This document shows, one piece after another, positions 46,374 through 57,591 of a DNA stretch of 64,000 nucleotides (its first letter is position 1; each line of letters begins with the position of its first letter). Origin of the DNA: Hevea brasiliensis (Eukaryota; Streptophyta; Magnoliopsida; Malpighiales; Euphorbiaceae). Made by a program: the position numbers and the translations under genes. The DNA is taken from the NCBI RefSeq assembly GCF_030052815.1, contig NC_079499.1, positions 104,070,480-104,134,479 of the forward strand, given 5' to 3'. Below the pieces are notes generated by a model. It was not told the origin of the DNA. It searched no databases and worked only from the letters and a program-made list of their open reading frames with translations.

Positions 46374-48707
46374 TTAAATGGCACTAAGAAAAGAAGTAGG
46401 ACTTGGAGGTATTGGGATGTCTACTGTCCCTTCCAACATCAGTAGAACCTTTTTCATGGAAGGGCGAAGAGATGGTTCATCCAGAGTGCACCAAAGCCCC
46501 ACTTTGATCATTCTATCCATTTGTCTCTTGTCCACTTCCTCTTCACTAACCAATTTATCTATTTCACCACTCTCAAAACAATGGTAAACCCAATCCACAA
46601 GAATGGATTCAATCTCTGGAAGATTTTGATCCACATTCCTTCTGCAACATGTGATCTCCAATAACACAATTCCAAAACTATAAACGTCAGCTTTAACTGT
46701 AACAGGAAGCTTGCGATGCCATTCTGGTGCAACATATCCTCTAGTTCCTCTAATTCCTGTGAAGGTTTTTGTTTGTTCCGGCTTCAACAGCTTTGCCAAT
46801 CCGAAGTCGGAAATTTTTGGACACCAGCATTCATCCATTAGTATGTTCTCTGGTTTTATATCACAGTGGATGATTTGCGTCTCGCACTCTTCATGTAGAT
46901 AGAGGATGCCCCTTGCTATGTTCCGGGCGATCTCCACTCTTTCTCCAAAACAAGGTCTGCTTTCAGGAGAGAAGATTACATCAGCAAGTGACCCATTTCT
47001 CATGTACTCGTATACCAAGAGCCTGTTAGGCCCCTCATTGCAATAACCAAGAAGGCGGACTAGGCTCTTGTGATGTGTTTTCCCAATAACCTTCACTTCA
47101 GTTTGGAATTCTCGTTCCCCTTGAGATGCAGCTCCTTCTAGTCTCTTCACAGCTGCAACTTTCTGGGTGCTCGATATTAGCCCTTTATAAACAGTCCCAA
47201 ATGAACCTCTGCCAATTTCTTCCTTGAAACCATCTGTCACTCTCTCTAGTTCTTCAAAGGTAAAGGATCGAGGAGCAACTTCCTCACTTAATCCAATGTG
47301 GTCTTTTTCAGAGATCCTTTTGTATGCCCACACACGATATTTATGAAACAGAATGCCAGAAATTGCCAACGTAACAAGCCCAAAAGCACCAACTGAAATG
47401 CCAACGATTAGGACGCCCCTGCCAAGCTGATCACTTTTCTTTTTATCTACTGCAGGCTCGTTTCTGTCTGTATTGGTCCTGATTGATGTAGATTTAACCT
47501 TGATCAAAGCTGAGTTTGACTCATCCGGGTTTCTTCTCCCATATCTCAAAGGCAGCTTTTGCTTTTTGCACAGACCGTCTTTGTAAAACGCAGCATCACA
47601 GTTGCAATCCTGCAGACATGCTTGCTCGCACTCTCCCTTGATAGATAATGAGAGAACGGAGTATGATACATCTTCCCATGCGGTGCTAAGAACTTCTTGA
47701 ATTCTGATGCTTTTATGATCTTCTTTGCAACTTTCAGCTGTGAAATTCCTCTCACATCCAGCAGTCCGATCCCCCGGATTAACAGATGCAAATCCTGGAA
47801 GACATATACATTTAGGTTCCAAATCATTTAAAGCGCAATAGCTATTAAGACCGCATAGTCCCTTGGGTTCGCACTTATTAGTTGTGGATTCTTTCAAAAC
47901 TGAAGAATTTCCATTCTGTTTCAGATTGTACGAGTACAATCTGAATATCCCATCAAAATCAATTCTCATAACAAAAATTGTTTCTTTTGTGGGATACCCT
48001 CCTGGAGTGATTTCTCTTATGTTGAAACCGGTGGAATTGAGCAGGTAGAGACGGCCATCATAATCAAAATTTAGTGTCACGTTATTCCCACTTCCATCCG
48101 TACCGGATGACCAATAAGAATATGGAGCAGTTTCAGGGGTTTCCACCGGATACTGCACGAGGTTTCCATCCGTTTGCATCCTGAGGCGGAAAATTCCTGT
48201 TGAGTGATTAGTTTCTGAAACAGCAGAAACCAGCTCTGAACCAGCTTCTAGACGTTGAGTAGGCAAAAGGGTATCAGTTGGGTGATCAAAACTCTGCCAC
48301 ATAATATCACGATCAGAATTGTAGAGCACAAAATTGCCCGAATCAAACAAAGAAGCTGAAGAAGCTGATTGGGGAGCAGAAATAACTGTAGTTGTTTGGC
48401 CCTGCGCTTCCAAGACTAACCCAGCATCATTGATGAGCAAGTTAACATTGCTGTCCACTGGTGGATCATCACGGTTGGCAGTCCAGACAACCGTCTTCTG
48501 AGGAATTCCAGCAATAAAGACACCGATAGCATACCCAGTGCCCTGTGGGTAAAATCCAAAGGCATAAAGACCAGAAGGTGACAACAATGAGGAGTTGGTG
48601 GTGGGTGTGAGGGAAGATCCTAAGCTTATATTGGAGTATCTTTGTTGAGCTAAGGCTTTGAAAATTGAAGTAAAAGATAGAAACAGGAACAGAATGACGG
48701 AAGCCAT
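46374..48707 (-). CDS. Receptor kinase D: intact G-type lectin S-receptor-like Ser/Thr kinase (LECRK3-like)
   Basis: A single-exon gene of 777 residues from MASVILFLFLSF; the frame extends 15 codons upstream to 48752, but MAS gives a clean signal peptide (cleavage near KALAQ) and matches the paralogues. Order: signal peptide 1-22; B-lectin about 25-150 (TVVWTANRDDPPV, LFDSGNFVLYNSD, MWQSFDHPTDTLL); cysteine region (CEPKGLCGLNSYC; CEQACLQDCNCDA); membrane helix about 431-455; kinase about 496-765 with GRGSFGTVYKG, AAVKRLE (Lys 521), HCDIKPEN (Asp 616), DFGLAK (Asp 634) and APEW. HCD makes it a non-RD kinase, a class often linked to innate immune receptors. It would sit in the plasma membrane; its ligand is unknown. 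No lesion seen. It is the only intact member of this cluster. Confidence 0.96.
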   Translation of the reverse strand: MASVILFLFLSFTSIFKALAQQRYSNISLGSSLTPTTNSSLLSPSGLYAFGFYPQGTGYAIGVFIAGIPQKTVVWTANRDDPPVDSNVNLLINDAGLVLEAQGQTTTVISAPQSASSASLFDSGNFVLYNSDRDIMWQSFDHPTDTLLPTQRLEAGSELVSAVSETNHSTGIFRLRMQTDGNLVQYPVETPETAPYSYWSSGTDGSGNNVTLNFDYDGRLYLLNSTGFNIREITPGGYPTKETIFVMRIDFDGIFRLYSYNLKQNGNSSVLKESTTNKCEPKGLCGLNSYCALNDLEPKCICLPGFASVNPGDRTAGCERNFTAESCKEDHKSIRIQEVLSTAWEDVSYSVLSLSIKGECEQACLQDCNCDAAFYKDGLCKKQKLPLRYGRRNPDESNSALIKVKSTSIRTNTDRNEPAVDKKKSDQLGRGVLIVGISVGAFGLVTLAISGILFHKYRVWAYKRISEKDHIGLSEEVAPRSFTFEELERVTDGFKEEIGRGSFGTVYKGLISSTQKVAAVKRLEGAASQGEREFQTEVKVIGKTHHKSLVRLLGYCNEGPNRLLVYEYMRNGSLADVIFSPESRPCFGERVEIARNIARGILYLHEECETQIIHCDIKPENILMDECWCPKISDFGLAKLLKPEQTKTFTGIRGTRGYVAPEWHRKLPVTVKADVYSFGIVLLEITCCRRNVDQNLPEIESILVDWVYHCFESGEIDKLVSEEEVDKRQMDRMIKVGLWCTLDEPSLRPSMKKVLLMLEGTVDIPIPPSPTSFLSAI

Positions 48708-48990
48708 GGAAAGGTTCTGAGCTCTGTGCATCCTTTTAAGTTTGGAGTTCACGAATTTTCATTTGCCAATGTAAGATATTGAATTTATTTCAAGAACCAT
48801 GTAATTGGAAGCATTCAATACCATTAAATTCCACATTCACAATCCTCCGTGTTCTTCACTTCCAATCGCATTCAGTGGAATCAACTACCATACGAAGTCA
48901 AGGTGGAAAGTTCAAAGTAGAAAGAAAGAAGAAGACAAACTCAGTGACCTTTTTGTATTGTTTGCTTTTCCGAGTTGCACTTTTGCTATT
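48708..48990 (-). promoter_or_regulatory. 5' flank of receptor kinase D
   Basis: Closely similar to the flank of C (41518-41700), with an extra 27-bp stretch near 48755-48780 (TTGCCAATGTAAGATATTG) that C lacks. No clear TATA box was seen in the first 250 bases. Confidence 0.55.
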
Positions 48991-49078
48991 TAGCCTTCGA
49001 ATTTTTAAAAGATGGAAAGTAATAACACAGATTAGTGTCAAACTTGAAAACTTAATTTTTTTAAAATTTAAAATATAA

Positions 49079-49560
49079 AGAGAAAGAAAAATGGAGATAT
49101 AGATTTATGTTTTAAATCGTATTACCACTGCTATTACCGAAATTTCGTAGTTGAGTTTTGACATATTTAATACTTTAATGTGAATAAAATAATTTAAAAT
49201 AATTTTCTTGTATTTATTATATAATATTTTAAATTTATTTTTTAAATAAAAATTAATTTTATTTTTTCATAAAAATTATATTTAAATTATAAATAATTGT
49301 ATTTTACAATTGTATTTTTATTTTGATTATATCAAAATTTTATATAATAATATAATATTTAATAATATATATTTTTTATATTGAGAGCATATATTTTATT
49401 TTTATTTTTATTTAAATTAACTTTATTTTTTGAAAAATAAATAATAAAAAAATATATTTTATATTATAATTTTAAATTATATATTTTTTATATATTATTT
49501 TTCAACAATCATAAATAAAATAAATATATTAAAAAATTATAAATTACAATTATTAATATT
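49079..49560. other. AT-rich stretch, nothing recognised
   Basis: Almost pure A/T runs with no coding signal. Confidence 0.5.
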
Positions 49561-49569
49561 AATAATTTT

Positions 49570-50712
49570 ATTAATATAAAACCCGAGTTTGACCTCTATC
49601 CTGCATTTTAGAACCCTGAAATTGACTTTTACCTCCTGACTTGCCTCTAAATCCACGTCCTCCTTGTCCGCGGCCCTATTGGCCACTAAACTAACTGTCT
49701 GCCATGCTGGAAGTACCAGGACACAATTGACGAGTAATATTTGCAACAGAACCCTGTGACCCCATCTGTGGCTCACTGAACATGGGACATTCTCTAGCAA
49801 AGTGACCCTGCTGGCCACACCGGAAACATACTCCTGAACCCATCATACAAGGTCCTGAATGTCCTCTTCCATACTGCGTGCAAGATGCAAAGGAGGATCC
49901 TAAACCAGATCTAGAACTGTTGTAACCCGAACTATGACCACTGCTGGATCTGTACCCTGGTCTGAATTCTCGAGATCTGTGTTTAAAACCACCCTTCTTG
50001 TTATTTCTACTTCTTCCTCTGTAATGACTTTGGCCTACATTATCTGTAGTACTCATGTGGAGAACACCTGAAGAACCTTCTGCTCTATTCTTCTTTGCCT
50101 TTCCGCTGTCATCTTCTGTATAGCTAATTTCAATCTGTCGGGCTCGATCAACTACCATATCAAAAGACTGATCAGACATCATGGCTAGATTTGCATACCT
50201 CCTGTCCAGCCCCCTTTAGAAACCTCTTTACCTTTATATTTTCTGTAGCCACCGCTATGGGGGCATACCTACTCAGTTTCAAAAATTCTGTAGCATATTC
50301 ATCTACGAATTTGCCATTCTGCCTTAAGGCCTCAAAGACCCATTGCTTTTGGTCTCTGAAGCTTTTCTGGCACAAACCTGTTGACGAATAGTTCCACAAA
50401 CTGGGTCCAAGATAATCCCTCAATGCGAGGTAGTACATAGTCTGTCATCCACTGCCTTGGCACTGGCCCCAATACATGCTGCACACACTCTACCAATCTC
50501 CTGTCAGTTAACTGCAGTTCCACCCCTGCTTGTTTGCAGGAGTCCAAAAACCGGTAAGCATCATCAGTTACATCATAGATACTAGGCACCAACTTCTTAA
50601 AATTAATTATTTGTTTGTAAGGTTCCCCTCTTGGTGCTGTGGACTGCTCTTGTTATGGAGGATGGATCATATATTGTGCCATCATATCGATGGTTCTATG
50701 CAATCCGGCTAT
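49570..50712 (-). pseudogene. Gypsy gag remnant of an older Tekay-type element
   Basis: Minus-strand pieces give INFKKLVPSIYDVTDDAYR, WMTDYVLPRIEGLSWTQFVE, FRDQKQWVFEALRQNG, FLKLSRYAPIAV and a zinc knuckle CFRCGQQGHFAREC, homologous to the Gag at 33774-35062. Frameshifts lie near 50370 and 50190, and a stop in the N-terminal part. The rest of the element (protease onwards) is missing, replaced by AT-rich DNA below 49580. Confidence 0.9.
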
Positions 50713-51444
50713 GTAACACCCCTCACCCGTCTATAGTGTAGCCGAGCAAGGCGTGTCATACTCGGTGCTAGAGCACCCTATCTTATCATACTTTATTCCT
50801 TTAATAAAAATTTGTTCTCATTATATTTTAAAAATAAATTATATTTCTAAAGGAGAAACTAACGGAGTTTCTCCTATTTTATTACCAGTTGGCGGTTTCA
50901 CTATTCACCTGTTTAAAAATTTCTATAGTATTTTCCTACAATAATCTCATCCACATACTTCATAATCATCTCAACATTTCAAATATCATTTATGTATTTC
51001 AATTCCATGCTCATTTCCATACAACTATATTCATGCTTAATTTATATATAAAAATTTTCAAATTTTATTAAAATACATGATTTACACACTAATTACATAA
51101 ATTCATAATTTACATGATATACAAATTAATTATAACACCCCTCACCCATCTACAGTACCTGAAATAAATTAGAATAGCCCTAAGAAATTTCTTATTTGAA
51201 AGATCTGAAATGAACTAGATTAATATTAAAATTTATCTATTATTAAATAACTCTAAGAATTTTAATTATTATGAAATGATCTAAGACAACCTAAAAAGTA
51301 TTGAGGAAGTGTTAAAAAGATTAGCAAAAGAATTATAACTTAAATAAACATTGCAAATGTGTCGTACATAATAATATAAGCATAAACTTAACATTTTTAT
51401 ATTATTTTTATATCGTATATTATTATAGGTGATGCATGGGCATG
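50713..51444 (+). repeat. Degenerate Gypsy LTR pieces
   Basis: Two LTR-start-like phrases in + orientation, TGTAACACCCCTCACCCGTC (50713) and TATAACACCCCTCACCCATC (51133), suggest partial LTR copies inserted into the older element. The last 16 bases before the CRM-like element (GTGATGCATGGGCATG) belong to the Tekay-type LTR that continues at 58413. Boundaries are uncertain. Confidence 0.45.
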
Positions 51445-52266
51445 TGATGTGAACCTTCAAGTAATTGGTAACTTGAAAACCCATATTCAAGAATTAAATG
51501 AACAATATGGAAAGCACCAAATCAAGATGTATGAATTTGATTCTTTGAACCAGCACAATCAGAGTGTTGTGTAACTCAAAGAAAATATCAGAAATGGGAT
51601 TCTTGACCTAATTCATATGGAGAATGAATAAACCAAGAATATTATGCACATTAAACCTTGCAAGATAGAAATCTCAGCAAGTTAATGAGCTTCACAAGAA
51701 CAAAGGCAACAGCCAATTTACTCACTAAAGGAGCAGAAACAATCTTTCATTAATACTCAAAGTGTGTCTTCCACCCTCTCATTACACTTGTATTTATAGC
51801 CTCTTGGCTTCAAAGCTAAAGACAAAAATATCCCTACTTTAGTAACAGCTGTAAGGGGCTTTAAGTCCAAACAAAAATTAATCTATCAAAAGACTAAAAA
51901 CTCCTTACAAAAAGTAAATTTAATACAGCAGCAAATAAGGGCATTTAAGTCCAAAAGAGAGGTGGTTATAACAGCAAGGAATATTCCTTGAAAAAGGTGC
52001 CAGCAGATACATGTACATAGGTTGGATCTAGTGCATGCATGTCCACAGGTTATTCCATGCAACCTAATGCTCCACATGACACCTGGTCACTTCCAAGCTT
52101 AATTTTCACCAAATTTAATCCTTTATAATTTTCTTCATGCCATTCCAGCTTATAATCCTTGCTCCTTATGATTTCACAAATTAAATTCTGAAGTGATTTA
52201 GCTCTAGCTCTAGTAATTGGACCTTGGATGAAATCCTTTGGCGTGGATGTAGCTTGATTCTCATCA
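51445..52266 (-). repeat. 3' LTR of the CRM-like element
   Basis: Partner of 57592-58412. Its first 217 bases (minus orientation) are the coding end of pol. Confidence 0.92.
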
Positions 52267-54293
52267 TTCCCCTCCGCTTCAAAAGGATTCGTCCTCGAAT
52301 CTGTTCCTGCATTAACACAAGGAGATAAATCAGCAACATTGAAGGTGGCACTGACATTATACTCACCGGACAGGTTTATTTTATAGGCATTATCATTAAT
52401 TTTGGTTAGCACTTAGAAAGGTCCATCACATCTTGGTTGTAATTTTTATTTCCTTCGAGAGGGAAACCTTTCTTTGCGCAAGTGAACCCACACCCAATCT
52501 CCAGGTTGAAATGTGACTTTCTTCCTTCCTTTATTGGCTTGACTAGCATATTTTTCATTTTTCTTTTCAATTTGAAGCTTGGCTTGTTCATGGATTTTCT
52601 TCACCAATTCTGCTTTTCTTTTTCCATCTAAACTAGCAAGCTCGTTAACAGGCAAAGGTAAAAGATCCAAAGGAGTTGAAGGATTGAAACCATACACAAT
52701 TTCAAATGGAGAATAGCCAGTAGAAGAATGCACATTTCTATTGTATGCAAATTCAACAAGTAGAATGCAATCTTCCCATGACTTCAAATTTTGCTTAACC
52801 ACAGCACGCAAAAGAGTAGTTAGTGTCCTATTTACTACTTCAGTTTGACCATCGATTTGTGGGTGACAAGTGGTGGAAAATAACAACTTGGTGCCCAATT
52901 TTCCCCACAAAACCTTCCAAAAGTGACTAAGGAATTTAACATCCCTATCACTAACTAAACTCTTAGGTATGCCATGTAACCTAACAATATCTCTAAAGAA
53001 TAAATTTGTGACATTTGTAGCATCATCAGTTTTATGGCATGGAATAAAATGTGCCATTTTTGAAAACCTATCAACAACAACAAAAATTGAATCATGGCCT
53101 TGTTTAGACCTAGGTAATCCCAACACAAAATCCATAGACAAATGAACCCAAGGATCACTAAGGGTAGGCAAAGGTGTATACAAACCTTGTGGCAAAACTC
53201 TAGATTTAGCCTTAGCGCACACAACGCACCTAACACATACTCTTTCAACATCTCTTTTCATATTCGGCCAATAAAAATGTTCTTTCAACAAATCTAAAGT
53301 TTTGGCAACACCAAAATGACCCATTAATCCACCAGCATGAGACTCATTCACAAGTAATTCACGCATGGAACTCTTAGGCACACACAATCTATTTTTTCTA
53401 AACAAATATCCATCATGCCTATAAAACTTCTCAAAAGCATTCTTTTCACAAGCTGCATACACTCTAGCAAAGTCATCATCTTCAGCATATAATTCTTTCA
53501 CATATTCGAATCCTAATAACTTTGCATCAAGAAGGGCAAGAAGGTTATACCTTCGAGATAAGGCATCAGCCACCACATTTTCTTTCCCATGTTTGTATTG
53601 AATCACATATGGGAAGGTCTCAAGGAACTCAACCCATTTTGCATGACGCCTACTCAACTTATTTTGCCCCTTGATATGCTTCAATGACTCATGATCTGTG
53701 TGGATGACAAATTGCTTTGGCCAAAGGTAATGTTGCCATGTTTCCAAGGCACGTACCAATGCATACAACTCCTTGTCATATGTAGAATAATTTAAAGCTG
53801 CTCCATTAAGCTTCTCACTAAAGTATGCTATTGGTCTCTTATCAGTGATTTTGTTGACCGCCCTACAATCCACACACATGCGCCATGTGCCATCTTTCTT
53901 TGGTACCAAAAGGACGGGTACAGCACAAGGGCTCATACTTTCTCTCACGTAACCCTTAGCTAGCAATTCCTCAACTTGCCTTTGTAATTCTTTGGTTTCT
54001 TCAGGATTAGTTCTATAGGCTGGACGGTTGGGAATAACTGCTCCAGGTACAAAATCAATCTGGTGCTCAATCCCTCGAATAGGTGGTAGTCCAGCTGGCA
54101 TCTCCTCAGGTAGCACATCCTCATATTCCTGCAAAAGGGAGACAACAACACTAGGCAAATTGGGGTCAAGGTCAGATGTGGATAAACAAGAGTCCTTAAA
54201 CACAATTAATAACATTTGCTTGTTGGTAAACATGGCATTCCTCACATCTCTTCCTTTAGCATACAAGCTTAATTTTCTCTCCCCTCTTTCCAT
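52050..54293 (-). pseudogene. CRM-like pol with internal RT deletion, running into the 3' LTR
   Basis: An open 615-codon stretch (54293-52446) looks intact but goes from the RT entry motif ([14 protein letters not shown]) straight to RNase H ([20 protein letters not shown]), near 53848. The RT palm with its catalytic aspartates is gone, without loss of frame. RNase H ([10 protein letters not shown]), the integrase zinc finger ([11 protein letters not shown]...CVVCAKAK) and core ([28 protein letters not shown]) remain. Stops follow at about 52443 and 52413. The last open stretch (52412-52050, NAYKINLSGEYNVSATF) crosses the LTR boundary at 52266. Confidence 0.92.
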
Positions 54294-56161
54294 GACTCTC
54301 CTTTTGTAGAAGTTTCACCTTTTTCAAGCACTCTTGGAATGTTTTCTTTACTCTCTTTTCTTTCCTCACAACCACCCTTGTCTTGCTCACTCACAACATT
54401 TTCAGTCAATTTCTTTTCACTCCTTCTTTTCTTCTCTGCTCTCTTTTCGGCCACTCTTGATTTTACCTCACCCATTGCTTGCTTAAGCCTTGTTTGGTCT
54501 TCATAAATCTGTTTTGGTGTCATAGGTGCCAATATGATTTTCCTTCCATTCATTTCAAAAGAATACCTATTTTTATACCCATCGTGGATCACCTTTCTAT
54601 CAAATTGCCATGGTCGGCCAAGTAATAAATGGCCAGCTTGCATTGGAACCACGTCGCACATAACCTCATCTTGATACTTTCCTATTGCGAAGGAAATCAG
54701 CACTCGTTTTGTTACTTTCACCTCACCGCATTCATTCAACCACTGCAATTTATAGGGTCTAGGGTGTTTGAAAGTCCTCAACCCTAATCTCCGCACCAAA
54801 TAAGTACTAGCAACATTGGCACAACTTCCCCCATCAATGATGACACTACAAGCTTTGTCTTGGATAAGACACCTTGTATGGAAAATTGTTTCTCTTTGTA
54901 ATTCATCACCAACATCCTCCTTCACTTGAGTATTTAATGCTCTCATAATCACTAGAGTACTTCCTTCAGCAGTATATTCCACCTCTGCATCCTCCTCCCC
55001 TGAAGATGTTGAATCACTCACAATTTCCTCATCTGTTTCTATCTCACCATTTTCTCTCATGACCATGACTCTCTTGTTAGGGCAGTGAGAAGCAATGTAT
55101 CCACTGCCCAAACACCTAAAACACTTCACATCTCTATTTCGGGTAGTAGTTGCAACCTCCTTTCCTTTACTTTCTACAAATTTCTTCTCCACCTTCCTTT
55201 CCTTTTCCTCATTTTTCTTATATTTGCTAACAGCATTTTCCCTATCCTCCTTCTTCCAGTTAGACTTCCAAGATGAAGAAGTACCTACATTTCCTCCCAA
55301 TTTTGACTTGCTTTTAAGTTGCCTTTCTACCTTCATAGCCATGTGAACCATATCCTCCAACTCAACATAGTGATGTAACTCAACAATATGAGCAATCTCC
55401 TTATTTAGCCCATTCAAGAATCTAGCCATGGTGGCTTCTCTATCCTCCTCCACATTTGCTCTAATCATAGCAATTTCCATTTCTTTATGATAATCTTCAA
55501 CACTTTTAGAACCTTGAGTCAATCTTTGTAACCTCTGATGTAGCTCTCTATAGTAATGACTAGGAACAAATCTCTTCCTCATTATATTTTTCATCTCACC
55601 CCAGGTTGCAATTGATTGCTCATAATTTCTCCTTCTACTAATCTACACTTGATCCCACCATACCAAAGCATAATCAGTAAATTCTACTGCTGCTAACTTT
55701 ACTTTCTTTTCCTCTGAATAGTGATGACAATCAAACACAGCTTCTACCTTCCTTTCCCATTCAAGATACACATCCGGATCATTTTTCCCTTGGAAAGAAG
55801 GGATGCTCATTTTAATACTTTTGATATTGTCATCTACCCTATTCCTCTCTCTTTCCTCTCTTCTTATCCTCCTATCCCCATTCCTCCTATCTTCAGCTCT
55901 TCTCTCATATCTACCCCTCCTAGGTCTTTCAACCTCAAAATCATAGTTATCAACCTCATCTTCTTCAGATTCAACTACTGGAGGTACAAGATCCCTCCTA
56001 TTTGGCCTTCTCCCATTTTGCCTATCTCTTTGCTCCAATCTTTCCAACCTATCTATGCTTCCATTGCACACAACATTCATTCTTTCAAATTGTTGTCTGA
56101 CAGCCTGCATGTAGAATGGATTTTCACCTTCCCCCTCACTACCATCACCCCTTCTAGACAT
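54269..56161 (-). pseudogene. CRM-like gag and protease
   Basis: Starts MSRRGDGSEGEGENPFY at 56161. An Arg/Glu-rich N-terminus leads to the Gag core (KMSIPSFQGKNDPDVYLEWE). A TAG at 55643-55645 interrupts after VWWDQV; the same frame continues with RKRFVPSHYYREL and EDYHKEMEIAMIRANVEED. The zinc knuckle is CFRCLGSGYIASHC, with Tyr where CCHC needs His. The protease motif is IIDGGSCANVAS. A frameshift near 54290 leads into pol. Confidence 0.9.
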
Positions 56162-56638
56162 GTTTTCAGACCTGCAAGAAAATGGTTAGTGTAAAGAAAA
56201 CACCTCACTCACTCCCTTACGTGTTTACACTCAACAGGGGACACTCCACCCGTGTTTAACTCAACAAGGCTTTTTCCCTCTTATGAACTCACCACTCTGT
56301 GCCTTTTACCTCTCTTGGCTATGTCCACAAGTTCTTATCAAACTCAAGTAACTCAAACCAAGACTGTACCCATAAAAATTTAACACACAATAAAATTCTT
56401 GAACGTGACGGATCAAAACGAGTAATCAAGAAAGCAATAATGTGACTCAAGAAGTCAAGAAAAGAAAAGCACAAGTATGGAAATGTAATGCAAAAAGGAA
56501 TCAAGAAAGAAGACACCAAAATAAAAGAGTATTAAGCTGGAAAAGAGACAACCTAAAGTAGAGATATCAAGCTTAAATATCAAAGTTTGCCACCAACGTA
56601 TCACAATTACCAGCAGTTCACACAATACACCAAGAATT

Positions 56639-57365
56639 GCATAAATTTAGGATCACCAAGCAAACGAGTGTATTTTGATCTGAAATTGAGTAGGCAAATG
56701 CAACCCAATACTGACTAATTGTTGCAAGAATTTCAGGCTTTTCTTGACAGACTTACTATGTAAATCAAATGTAATCGTGTCTACCGCAAAATTTTGGTTC
56801 CCCACACAAACGATTAAATTTTGAGCTGAAATTTAATTTGAAAATAGCTTAGATGTGGCACAAACAACCTGTAAATTTTCAGGAATTTTTGCGCTGATTT
56901 ACAAGGTGCACTTAATTTGATCGTGTCTGCTGCAAAATTTTGGTTCCCCACACAAACGGATGAATTTTAAGCTGAAATTTAACTTGGGAACTACTGATAT
57001 GGGGTATAAACACCCAGAAAATTTTCAGAAATTTCTGGGCATATTTGCTATGTGAACTTATTTTAATCGATTCTGCCGCAAAATTTTGGTTCCCCACACA
57101 AACGGACGAATTTTAAGCTGAAATTTAATTTGGGAACTACTGAAATGGGGTATAAACACCCTGTAAATTTTCAGGAATTTTTGGGTCTATTTGCTATGTG
57201 AACTTGATTTGATCGGGTCTGCCGCAAAATTTTGGTTCAACAGGCAAACAATGTCAAATAACTCCCAAAATTTACACCCAACGTCTTAAACACACCCAAA
57301 TAATGCTGGTTCAGTTTCAGGCTAAATTGGTAAGTCGAACTCAATGACCCAAATAATCTCTCATG
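56639..57365 (-). repeat. 146-bp tandem repeat array in the CRM-like leader
   Basis: On the + strand, GCAAAATTTTGGTTC recurs at 56786, 56932, 57078 and 57224, an exact 146-bp spacing each time. A more diverged unit begins at 56639 (147 bp earlier), and another diverged, shorter one follows 57224. The units between 56786 and 57223 are the most alike (CACACAAACG; GCTGAAATTTAA; AATTTTCAG). The array lies between the primer-binding site and gag. Confidence 0.93.
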
Positions 57366-57575
57366 CTTGATATCAAAATGAAGGAAGCAATATGGATAGC
57401 TAGAATAATGGCTTTGGCTTGATTAATCCAAAACCCTAAGACAAACTTAACAAAACAAAATTTTAAACAAACAGGTCAAACTAAACCCCAAGAGCCAAAC
57501 AGCAACTATGAAGAAGGTAACAAACATAAAGAATAAGAAGCAAATAGAGAATCTACCTTGTTTGGACGTCCCTTT

Positions 57576-57587
57576 GCTCTGATACCA
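57576..57587 (-). promoter_or_regulatory. Primer-binding site of the CRM-like element
   Basis: TGGTATCAGAGC on the minus strand, four bases from the inner end of the 5' LTR. Confidence 0.88.
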
Positions 57588-57591
57588 AAAC

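Noticed and set aside
56639..57365. CRISPR-like array
   Set aside because: Units are 146 bp with no repeat-spacer alternation, in a plant retrotransposon leader.
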